Below are positions 1 through 6,010 of a stretch of DNA of 13,751 bases, in pieces (position 1 is the stretch's first letter; every line of letters begins with the position of its first letter). The position numbers were made by a program, and so were the translations under genes. Below the pieces are notes generated by a model. That model did no database searches, was not told the DNA's origin, and saw nothing but the letters and a program-made list of their open reading frames with translations. The DNA is from JANLSO01 sp031362405. GTDB lineage: Bacteria > Actinomycetota > Thermoleophilia > Miltoncostaeales > Miltoncostaeaceae. The stretch covers positions 1 to 13,751 of the forward strand of contig JANLSO010000116.1 of assembly GCA_031362405.1 (NCBI GenBank). Direction: 5' to 3'.

Positions 1-461
1 TGCTCTATGCGCTGATCGACCAAGACGGCGTCGGGCTGGTCGCCCCCGCGGGCCATCCACCCCCGATCGTGGTGGGTCGCCAAGGCTGTCGGGTGGTCGC
101 GACCCCCGAGCCGGGGCCACTTCTCGGAGTCGTCGACGAGGCCAAGTGGCCGACCACGCCCATAGCGTTGCGTCGTGGCGAGACGCTCCTGCTCTTCACC
201 GACGGCCTGATCGAGGCGCGCCGTGGCGACGAGCAGTTCGGCAACGACGGGGTGTGCGCCGTGATGGAGACCGAGCGATCGAGTGCGGTCGAACTCCGTC
301 TGTCGCGTTTGATCTCGGCGGCGCGTCGTCACGACGAGGAGAGCCTTCGTGACGACGTGGTGGTTCTTGCCGTCGAGCGAGTCCGGGGGACGGGGCCGCC
401 GCGTTCCCCGTTTCCGACGGGCGCAAGTATCAGCGCGCCTGCGACACCCGCAGCGAAGTAG
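1..461 (+). CDS. PP2C-type (SpoIIE/RsbU) serine phosphatase, C-terminal part
   Basis: This is the 3' end of a gene that begins left of the window; codons are in phase from base 3. The visible 152 residues carry late motifs of the SpoIIE/RsbU branch of PP2C phosphatases: AGHPPPIVV, PLLGV, LLLFTDGLIEAR (the Asp is a metal ligand in this family) and LRDDVVVLAVE close to the end. In known members such domains dephosphorylate anti-sigma-factor antagonists in stress or sporulation signalling, usually behind a sensor domain, which here would lie outside the window. A proline/alanine-rich tail of about 25 residues follows the last motif and is probably unstructured. The gene is convergent with the deaminase gene and overlaps its 3' end by 32 bases. 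The family call is firm; the signal sensed and the partner protein cannot be seen. Confidence 0.85.
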   Translation, partial: LYALIDQDGVGLVAPAGHPPPIVVGRQGCRVVATPEPGPLLGVVDEAKWPTTPIALRRGETLLLFTDGLIEARRGDEQFGNDGVCAVMETERSSAVELRLSRLISAARRHDEESLRDDVVVLAVERVRGTGPPRSPFPTGASISAPATPAAK

Positions 462-1500
462 ACGGAGCGAGACCGGGCAAGAACGTCGCCTCGTGCGCGG
501 CCTGGTTGATCTCCCGCGCCTGCGCCGCGGTCATGGCGCCCGATCGCACGAGCACTGCGTACTCGGCGCGCAACCGCGTGCCGATCATCTCGGGTCCGTC
601 GGTGGCGATAACGATGCGGACCCCGCCTTCGCAGAGCCTCTGGACGATCTCACCCATCTGTTCGACGTCACGCACGGCCCCGGTGCGGACGTTCGAGGTG
701 GGGCAGAGCTCGAGCACGGTTCCCGTCTGCGCGACGCGCGCCAGAAGGTCCGAGTCGAACGCGGTGATGATGCCGTGCCCGATGCGCTCGACCCCGACGT
801 CGAGCACCTGATGCATCTCATCCACGAACGGACGGGGATCCGCAGCGGTCACACCCTCTTCGCCGGCGTGCAGGGTGACGCCGAGCCCGGCGGCGCGTGC
901 GCGTTCAACCAGGGGTGCAAGGCCGGCGTAATCCCAGGGGGCCACTGACCCGCCGGGGCGTGGCCCGCCGATATCGATCGCGACGACACCACGGCCGGCG
1001 AAACGCACGGCGCGCTCAACAACCGCGGCGTTCAGCTCGGGAGTAAACGACCGGTCCATCATCAGGATCAGACCGGCGCGGATCGGGTAGTCGAGCATGG
1101 CGCGGTCGACGCCGTGCACCGCCGCCATCACGATCGAATCAAGGTCGCGTTCGCCGCCACGATTGCGCTTGGCCGGGTTGAAACGGACCTCGTGGGTGGT
1201 GATCCGCTGCGACCGATATGCGCCGCCGAGCATCCCGTAGACCGCCCGAAAAACACCCTCGGGGCTGCTCTGGATCAGTTCGGTGAGGTGGTAGATCTGA
1301 TCGAGCCCGGCGAGACCATCGGTTCCGGCACCGACGTTGGTGGCCGCGGCAAACGACCAGTAGTCGGCGTAGGGCATCCGGATTCCTTGCGCCCGCGCGA
1401 GCTCCCACATCGTCGCCGCATCGACGCCCCCGCCCAGGTGGGCGTGCAGCTCGGCAAGCTCGTCCTCCGGCGCGAAGACGGTGATGGGAGCGTCAGCCAT
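430..1500 (-). CDS. add: Adenosine deaminase family hydrolase
   Basis: A 356-residue amidohydrolase of the adenosine/AMP deaminase family, the usual length for bacterial Add. The zinc-site motifs appear in order: H19-A-H21 in ELHAHLGG, HAGE at 211-214, RIGHGI with H242, LELCPTSN at 262-270 and TDGPE with D301. These enzymes hydrolytically deaminate adenosine or related purines in the cytosol for salvage. Two positions are unusual. The common HxHLDG reads HLGG here. The usual Asp-Asp pair near the C-terminus reads Asp-Gly (301-302), and the second Asp normally contacts the purine. The real substrate may therefore differ; aminofutalosine or another adenosine derivative is possible. The ATG is preceded by a GGGGCG stretch about 8 bases upstream. 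The gene is last in a leftward unit, 24 bases behind the glutaredoxin gene. The family is certain, the substrate is not. Confidence 0.9.
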   Translation of the reverse strand: MADAPITVFAPEDELAELHAHLGGGVDAATMWELARAQGIRMPYADYWSFAAATNVGAGTDGLAGLDQIYHLTELIQSSPEGVFRAVYGMLGGAYRSQRITTHEVRFNPAKRNRGGERDLDSIVMAAVHGVDRAMLDYPIRAGLILMMDRSFTPELNAAVVERAVRFAGRGVVAIDIGGPRPGGSVAPWDYAGLAPLVERARAAGLGVTLHAGEEGVTAADPRPFVDEMHQVLDVGVERIGHGIITAFDSDLLARVAQTGTVLELCPTSNVRTGAVRDVEQMGEIVQRLCEGGVRIVIATDGPEMIGTRLRAEYAVLVRSGAMTAAQAREINQAAHEATFLPGLAPSTSLRVSQAR

Positions 1501-1524
1501 TCGCGACGCCCCGGCGGCGCGTCG

Positions 1525-1854
1525 CTAGGCGACCATCTTCTGGAGCTCTCCGCTCTGGAACAACTCGGTGGTGATGTCGCAGCCGCCAACCAGCTCACCG
1601 GCGACGATAACCTGTGGGATCGTTGGCCACTGCGACCACTCGCCCAGCACCATGCGGATGCGCGGGTCGGTGAGGATGTCGCGAGCGCCGTACTCTACGC
1701 CGAGGTGGTTGAGGATCTGCACCACCTGGCTCGAGAAGCCGCAGCGCGGCATCTCCGGGGTGCCCTTCATGAAGACGAAGACCCGGTTATCGGCGACCTC
1801 GCGCTGAATCTGCTCGAGGATCTCCTGGTCGGACAGGGTGAGGGTGTCGCTCAT
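1525..1854 (-). CDS. grxD: Monothiol glutaredoxin, Grx4/GrxD type
   Basis: A 109-residue single-domain glutaredoxin. It shows the class II signature: K30 in FMKGTPE, C38-G-F-S41 as the monothiol active site, WPTIPQ at 76-81 with the cis-proline, and GGCD at 90-93 for glutathione binding. CGFS glutaredoxins bridge a [2Fe-2S] cluster with glutathione or another thiol and pass it to targets or to BolA proteins; they have little disulfide reductase activity. The ATG at 1854 overlaps the bolA stop codon (ATGA), so translation is probably coupled. An upstream in-frame extension is open, but it lies inside bolA and resembles no glutaredoxin, so I reject it. Many actinomycetes use mycothiol rather than glutathione, so the in vivo cluster thiol is an open question. 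Confidence 0.95.
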   Translation of the reverse strand: MSDTLTLSDQEILEQIQREVADNRVFVFMKGTPEMPRCGFSSQVVQILNHLGVEYGARDILTDPRIRMVLGEWSQWPTIPQVIVAGELVGGCDITTELFQSGELQKMVA

Positions 1855-2087
1855 GACGTCTCCGGGGCGCGGGTTTTCAACGCGAGTGCGTGGATGCTGC
1901 CGTCGTCGAGCCGCGACTGAACGGCCGCATAGACCATGCGGTGCTGGGTCAGAAGGGGCTGGCCGGCGAACTGTGGCGCGGTGACGCCGGCCCACAGGTG
2001 ATCGCCGCCACCTTGGTCGACCATCTCGACCTCGGCACCCGGCAGGGCGGTCCGGATCATGTTCTCGAGCTCGGTGAGGTCGGCCAT
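1851..2087 (-). CDS. bolA: BolA family protein
   Basis: A 78-residue protein covering one complete BolA domain. Visible landmarks are the N-terminal helix (LTELENMIRTALPG), GDHLWAGVTAPQFAG at 28-42, QHRMVYAAV at 48-56 and IHALALKT at 65-72. H30, H49 and H66 sit in the segments that supply BolA cluster ligands. BolA proteins bind CGFS glutaredoxins and modulate their [2Fe-2S] cluster. The downstream gene is exactly such a glutaredoxin, with a four-base ATGA overlap, which strongly supports a functional pair. The ATG at 2087 is preceded by TATCCT and a six-base spacer, with no clear Shine-Dalgarno sequence, so a leaderless transcript is likely. Longer in-frame upstream starts would run into the divergent secreted-protein gene and are rejected. 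Confidence 0.93.
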   Translation of the reverse strand: MADLTELENMIRTALPGAEVEMVDQGGGDHLWAGVTAPQFAGQPLLTQHRMVYAAVQSRLDDGSIHALALKTRAPETS

Positions 2088-2093
2088 GGGGCG

Positions 2094-2099
2094 AGGATA
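2094..2099 (-). promoter_or_regulatory. Probable -10 element of the bolA-grxD-add unit
   Basis: TATCCT on the minus strand ends six bases before the bolA ATG. This matches the TANNNT pattern at leaderless spacing, where the start codon is the first or nearly the first transcribed base. No recognisable -35 box lies at the usual distance. Confidence 0.45.
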
Positions 2100-2142
2100 C
2101 CGGCTCTGGCGTTCGGCGGCCCTCGGGCGGATACTGGCGGCC

Positions 2143-2607
2143 ATGAAACGACTACTCGTCCTTGCAGCGCTCGCTGGCGCCCTCGCGATTCCCGCCTCGG
2201 CCAACGCCGTCATCGTCCCGCAGCACGGAATAGCTGGCGTGAAGCTTGGCCAGACCAAGGTCAAGGTTCGGGCGGTCGCCGGGAAACCCGTCCGGGTCGT
2301 CAGTGGCACGAACGAACTGGGTCCTTTCACTGAGTTCCGCTACCGCGGGTTTACGGTGAGCTTCTTCGCGGGCGACCGGGTGACCGCCGTCTCGACCCGA
2401 TCCCGCGCCCAGCGCACCGCCGGGGGCGTGGGTGTGGGTTCCACCGAAGCAGCGCTGAAGGCGGCGATTCCCACGGTGAAATGTACGACCTCCAGCGGAT
2501 TTCGCTCGTGCACCCTGGGCGCCTTCGAGGCAGGAAAGATCGTTACCGACTTCACCATCAGGAACGGAAAAGTCAGCCGGGTCCTGGTCGGCTTCGTGAT
2601 CGACTAA
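2143..2607 (+). CDS. Small secreted protein of unknown function
   Basis: A 154-residue protein with a clear Sec signal peptide: positively charged MKR, a hydrophobic core of Leu/Ala, and a likely cleavage after the Ala-Ser-Ala at 18-20. The mature part opens with HGIAGVKLGQTKVKVRAVAGKP (28-49, listed here in two pieces: HGIAGVKLGQ, then TKVKVRAVAGKP). This resembles the 'G(V/I).LGMT..QV...LG.P' start of SmpA/BamE-like folds. A second glycine-rich repeat, GVGVGSTEAALKAAIP, begins near 95. Two cysteines (C114, C123) could form a disulfide. I recognise no named function; similar small exported proteins are common in Thermoleophilia. The ATG at 2143 was chosen because it gives the signal peptide. 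An in-frame start at 2059 would prepend residues overlapping bolA. A decayed tandem copy follows directly downstream. Confidence 0.8.
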   Translation: MKRLLVLAALAGALAIPASANAVIVPQHGIAGVKLGQTKVKVRAVAGKPVRVVSGTNELGPFTEFRYRGFTVSFFAGDRVTAVSTRSRAQRTAGGVGVGSTEAALKAAIPTVKCTTSSGFRSCTLGAFEAGKIVTDFTIRNGKVSRVLVGFVID

Positions 2608-2655
2608 CCAAGCGGATCTGGCGTTTTGATGTCCGGCGGGGAATACTCCCGCGAC

Positions 2656-3060
2656 CTCAACCGACTTCCGATTTCCTGCGCCTCGGCGTTCAGCCGCATC
2701 ATCCCGACATTTGCGGGCGCGACAATCGTGCCGATGCAGGGCATCGACGGCGTCAAGCTCCGGCAGACGGAGAAGCAGGTATGGGCCGCGACGGGGAAGC
2801 CGAGTGCGATTTCTCGGACCACCAACGAACTCGGTAAATCGACCCAGTGGATGTACCGCGACTTCAGCGTGCTCTTTCAAACCGGCTCGGGCGTGACCTC
2901 GGTCCTGACGTTCTCATGCAGCCAACGCACGAAATCGGATATCGGGAGTCGGGTCGATGGAGGCAGACGGCGTCCTCAGGCCGGTGGGCGCCTAACGACC
3001 TTCAGCACCGAGAAAGAGAAGGTCAAGTACGTCGATGTGTCGGTCCTCGTCGTCACGGGC
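2656..3060 (+). pseudogene. Decayed tandem copy of the secreted protein at 2143-2607
   Basis: Translation from 2656 aligns without gaps to the signal peptide and first 90 residues of the upstream protein: LNRLP against MKRLL, then IVPMQGIDGVKLRQT against IVPQHGIAGVKLGQT, TGKP against AGKP, TNELG against TNELG, and SQRT against AQRT. The start codon position reads CTC (2656-2658) instead of ATG. Near 2944-2946 the homology jumps one frame (GVGSMEADGVLRPVGA against GVGSTEAALKAAIP) and meets a TAA at 2993-2995. About 20 residues that held the cysteines are missing. The original frame then resumes with TTFSTEKEKVKYV, matching TDFTIRNGKVSRV. A lost start, a frameshift and a deletion point to a dead duplicate. 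An ORF from ATG 2626 to 3093 stays open across the damage, so a translated divergent relative cannot be fully excluded. Confidence 0.7.
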
Positions 3061-3067
3061 GCACGAG

Positions 3068-3469
3068 CTACGATCCCTCGCAGAGTGCCTTGAGGGTCTG
3101 AAGGCCTTCGGTCTGAGCGGGCGTCAGGCGGGCTTGCATATCCACCGCCGGATCCTTCGGCTCGGTGTCGGTCACCCAGATCACCCGACTGCCGGCGCCC
3201 TCGGCGACCACCTCGAAGCTCGCCTCATGGCTCGCCAGCGGGGGGCCGGCAATCACCGAGTAGGAGTAGTAGCGGCGGGCGTCGTCGCGCGTCAGGAGCC
3301 GCTCAACGAGCTCTCCGCCCTGGTCGTTCACGAGCGTCCGCGTATCGCCGTCGACCGTCGCCGAGACGTACTTGGTGAACCACTTCGGGACGCCCACCGG
3401 GTCTCCGACGACGGCCCACACCGCATCGGGGTCTGCGGCGATGTCGAGCGTCAACGTCCATTTGGGCAT
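3068..3469 (-). CDS. SRPBCC family (START-like) protein
   Basis: A 133-residue protein with the layout of the SRPBCC/polyketide-cyclase-like superfamily. It has a first beta-strand (KWTLTLDI, 3-10), then 'AADPDAVWAVVGDPVGVPKWF' (11-31, a helix with the typical DAVW..VGDP.....W pattern), alternating strands (TRTLVND, ELVERLLT), YYSYSVIAGPPL at 67-78, and a long amphipathic C-terminal helix (PAQTEGLQTLKAL). Such proteins form a cavity that binds small hydrophobic molecules. The ligand cannot be predicted, and no catalytic residues are diagnostic. A good Shine-Dalgarno (GAAAGG) precedes the ATG by about eight bases. It is the last gene of the leftward cytochrome unit, 15 bases after the membrane protein gene. 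The fold is fairly sure; the function is unknown. Confidence 0.8.
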   Translation of the reverse strand: MPKWTLTLDIAADPDAVWAVVGDPVGVPKWFTKYVSATVDGDTRTLVNDQGGELVERLLTRDDARRYYSYSVIAGPPLASHEASFEVVAEGAGSRVIWVTDTEPKDPAVDMQARLTPAQTEGLQTLKALCEGS

Positions 3470-3484
3470 GCGGGGCCTTTCGAT

Positions 3485-3973
3485 TTAGAAGCCGAACCTG
3501 ACCTCGGTGAAGTACCAGTAGCTGCTCGTCGCCCACAGTACCCCGAGCATCGCGAACAGGGTGCCACCGGCGACGGGAAGCAGCCACGCCGGGAAGCCGT
3601 GGTCCTTGACGATCACCATCTTCGCGGCAAAGACCCCGTAGAAGAAAGTGCCGATCAGCGAGTGGGTCAGAACCCGTGCGTCGGAGGTCTGGAAGCCGAG
3701 GATGAACACGCAGTGAAAGACGATCGGCAGGGTGAACAGGATTGCGAGGCGCCCCGACCAGCGGTGCACGCGGGCCACTGCGCCCGGGCTGGCGGCGATG
3801 ACTCCGGAGAGCCGCCCGTAGATGCGGGCGGCCGTGGTGATCTGGACGAGCGCCAGGACAACCGCGATCGTCGCGAACCAGGCCTTGCCGGCGATTGTCG
3901 ATGTGAAGACCGTCGTGACGATATCTCCGTACGACGACGCAACGTCGGCGTGAAGCTGAACGAAGGGCGTCAT
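3485..3973 (-). CDS. Four-helix membrane protein, DUF6529-like, possible b-type heme protein
   Basis: A 162-residue integral membrane protein with four predicted helices: about 29-50, 72-94, 103-122 and 127-150. Histidines sit at or within the helices: H70 (VHRWSGR), H87 (FHCVF) and H104 (THSLIGTFFYG). This arrangement recalls small cytochrome b561 or ferric-reductase-like bundles, and I associate it with DUF6529-type proteins of actinobacteria. The heme idea is inference from histidine placement; the DUF assignment is from memory. The gene starts 7 bases after the stop of the c-type cytochrome gene, and its Shine-Dalgarno (GAGG) overlaps that stop codon. The two products are therefore probably made together and may exchange electrons across the membrane. 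Confidence 0.7.
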   Translation of the reverse strand: MTPFVQLHADVASSYGDIVTTVFTSTIAGKAWFATIAVVLALVQITTAARIYGRLSGVIAASPGAVARVHRWSGRLAILFTLPIVFHCVFILGFQTSDARVLTHSLIGTFFYGVFAAKMVIVKDHGFPAWLLPVAGGTLFAMLGVLWATSSYWYFTEVRFGF

Positions 3974-3980
3974 CAGGACC

Positions 3981-5171
3981 TCACGGGACGGACTTCAGGG
4001 TGATCGTCCTCTTTTTGCGGGCCTGCGTCTCGAGGGACGCCGCTGCCACGGCGATCTCCTGCGCCCGTCCGCCGATGGCGGTAACGCAGGGTCGGCCCTC
4101 GGCAACGCTCGCAGCGGCTCCGCACCTTTGCCCGTCGACCGCGACGGCCCGGATGAGCGTCTGAAGGATCTTGGCGGCGGCGACTCCATCGCCGCCGTCC
4201 CGACGGATTGCCGGCACGTAGCCGAGACGGTCGGGTCGGCCAACCAACCCAACACCGTCGCCGGGATTCGACGCCTCGCCGTTGCCATCGACATCCGCGA
4301 GGGGGTCCCCGCCGGCGATGTTCACCATGTGCTCGCCATGAAACCGCACGTTGGCGAGGTTGTTCTCGGCGAGTGCCTTCTCGAGGAAGCCGATGTGAGT
4401 GAGCAGGACGTCGACCTGGCCCGTGTTTGCCGCGAGAAGACTCGCGCCGTCGGGGGAGACGGCGGAGCTCACGAGCAGCTCGGAGAGCCCGCCCGGGATA
4501 TCGGCGCGCAACGCCGGTGCGTCGGCGCTCGCGCCGACGAGAACGGAATCGTTGCCGTCAACAAGGCTGTCGAGCCCCGCGTCCTTCACCACCACGACCG
4601 TGGCGCCCACGTCGATCGGGGCGATCTTCCGCGGGCTGGCGGACCCGTCGACCCAGATGCTCCATCCTTCCGGCGCGGGATCGTCGAGCCCGACAGTGAG
4701 ACCGACGAGGCGGTTCCCCGTAAACGTCGCCGTTCCCCCGGAAGCCACGGCGGGAACGGTCGGTGCGGTGGTCGTGGGCGGCGCCGCGCCACCGCCGATC
4801 GAGACGACGTAGGCGACGACATCCGCCGCGTCGGTGCCGCCTACCAGGCCCGCGGGCATCGCCCCACGTCCGGCGGCGATCACCGAGGCGACCCCTGCCC
4901 CGTCGCGGGGAACCCCGGCCAGCTTCGGTCCGATCCCTCCGCCGGCGCCCTCGGGGCCGTGGCATCCCGCGCAGTTCGCCGCGAAGAGGGTCGCCCCGTT
5001 TCCCACGTTGCCGCCGGTCGCCGTCGACGCGTCGGCGGACGGCTTGAAAGGAGCGGACTTCCCGATTCCGAAGATCGCAGCGCTGACCACGACAAGCAAA
5101 ACCAAAGCCAAGCTCCACCGTGGTGCCCGCCGCTGGGTCGATGGGTCAGTCACACCCGCAGTGGAACCCAT
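3981..5171 (-). CDS. Membrane-anchored c-type cytochrome with C-terminal anti-sigma-K-like region
   Basis: A 396-residue envelope protein. Residues 19-37 form an N-terminal membrane anchor. A cytochrome c domain follows, with C67-A-G-C70-H71 as the heme-attachment site and M105 in GAMPAG as probable distal ligand. A Pro/Thr linker (about 125-144) leads to a beta-rich region (GWSIWV, SPRKIAPIDVGATVVV, GGLSELLVSS) resembling the outer domain of RskA-type anti-sigma factors. It then has a helix with FHGEHMVNI at 277-285 and DVDGNGEASNPGDG at 293-306, a calcium-loop-like or dockerin-like acidic stretch. That last combination is familiar from Chloroflexi envelope proteins. The ATG at 5171 has AAGG at workable spacing; a TTG at 5189 would add six residues. 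The cytochrome is certain; the role of the C-terminal half is unknown. Confidence 0.85.
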   Translation of the reverse strand: MGSTAGVTDPSTQRRAPRWSLALVLLVVVSAAIFGIGKSAPFKPSADASTATGGNVGNGATLFAANCAGCHGPEGAGGGIGPKLAGVPRDGAGVASVIAAGRGAMPAGLVGGTDAADVVAYVVSIGGGAAPPTTTAPTVPAVASGGTATFTGNRLVGLTVGLDDPAPEGWSIWVDGSASPRKIAPIDVGATVVVVKDAGLDSLVDGNDSVLVGASADAPALRADIPGGLSELLVSSAVSPDGASLLAANTGQVDVLLTHIGFLEKALAENNLANVRFHGEHMVNIAGGDPLADVDGNGEASNPGDGVGLVGRPDRLGYVPAIRRDGGDGVAAAKILQTLIRAVAVDGQRCGAAASVAEGRPCVTAIGGRAQEIAVAAASLETQARKKRTITLKSVP

Positions 5172-5198
5172 CGCGTCGGCCTTTGGCAAGACCTCGCA

Positions 5199-5975
5199 TC
5201 ATGGAATCGCGACGGTCCACCTCTCGGCGCGATCGATGAACCCGAGCGAGCGATAGAGGGCGAAGGCATTTGTGTTTCCGTGCGTGACGGACAGCGACAG
5301 CGCAGGCAGCCCCGCGGCGTGACAGTGGGCCAGGGCCGTTGTGATGAGGGCGGTTCCGACCCGTCTGACCGGGGTTTTCGGATCGCGAAAGACCTCGGTG
5401 ATCCATGGCCCTCCCATCGGCGGCACACCGTCGTGGTCGCAGATCAGGCATGCGCCAACGATCTCGCCGCCGAACCGGGCCACCGTTGACTCGGCCCGGT
5501 AGGGGCCGACGACCTCACCGCGGCCGATCCGTCGAATCTCGTTCGTGGTCGTGGCGACCGTCTCGTACTCATAGTCAGGGTGACCGACGGGATACGCGCG
5601 GAGGTTGATCTCTCCGAGGCACTCGGCATGGAAAGCGAGCTGATCGGCGCTGAGCGCCTCGATCTCGAGACCGTCCACCGCCGGAACCCCAGGAAGCGAG
5701 GTCAACGGACGGCTCATCACGTGGAGGTGGCGAAGGTGCGTGGCTCCTCGTCGCGTCAGCTCCGCGACGAACTCGGCGTCGAACAGGCACAGGGAGTGCC
5801 CGCTCAGCCCCCGCAGGACGGCCTCTGCGGCTGCGGTCGTGCAGACGTCCGCGGGACGCCAGACGTGTTCGGCCCGACTTCGGCGGGCGGTTCGATGGTC
5901 GAGTTCGAGGCTGAAGACCAGCACGAGCATGCCCTGGTCGTCGTAGAGGGCGGTGCGGTCGCCTCGGTCTGCCAT
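5199..5975 (-). CDS. GNAT family N-acetyltransferase
   Basis: A 258-residue protein whose C-terminal half is a GNAT domain. It shows the acetyl-CoA pyrophosphate loop VRRVGTAL (203-210) and, near the end, the motif B pattern THGNTNAFALYRSLGF (231-246). The N-terminal 100 residues include the segment LTRRGATHLRHLHVMSRPL, a feature of actinobacterial GNATs that carry a degenerate first domain. The acceptor substrate cannot be read from the sequence; amine, peptide or antibiotic acetylation are all possible. The ATG at 5975 lies 35 bases after the thioredoxin-domain gene and has only a weak GGGTG upstream. The longer in-frame start at 6062 would overlap that gene and adds unfolded-looking residues. 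The stop is 27 bases before the cytochrome gene. Confidence 0.85.
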   Translation of the reverse strand: MADRGDRTALYDDQGMLVLVFSLELDHRTARRSRAEHVWRPADVCTTAAAEAVLRGLSGHSLCLFDAEFVAELTRRGATHLRHLHVMSRPLTSLPGVPAVDGLEIEALSADQLAFHAECLGEINLRAYPVGHPDYEYETVATTTNEIRRIGRGEVVGPYRAESTVARFGGEIVGACLICDHDGVPPMGGPWITEVFRDPKTPVRRVGTALITTALAHCHAAGLPALSLSVTHGNTNAFALYRSLGFIDRAERWTVAIP

Positions 5976-6010
5976 GGGGTCACCCGGAAACGGGGTCACA
6001 CCGCGACCTT

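Noticed and set aside
3035..4003. Forward-strand open frame of 322 codons opposite the SRPBCC and membrane protein genes
   Set aside because: Low-complexity charged translation with no recognisable motif; the minus-strand genes explain the region.
4128..5489. Long forward-strand open frame of 453 codons opposite the cytochrome gene
   Set aside because: Its translation is Arg/Gly/Asp-rich without any domain, and it lies antisense to a gene with clear heme motifs. Such frames are typical of GC-rich DNA.
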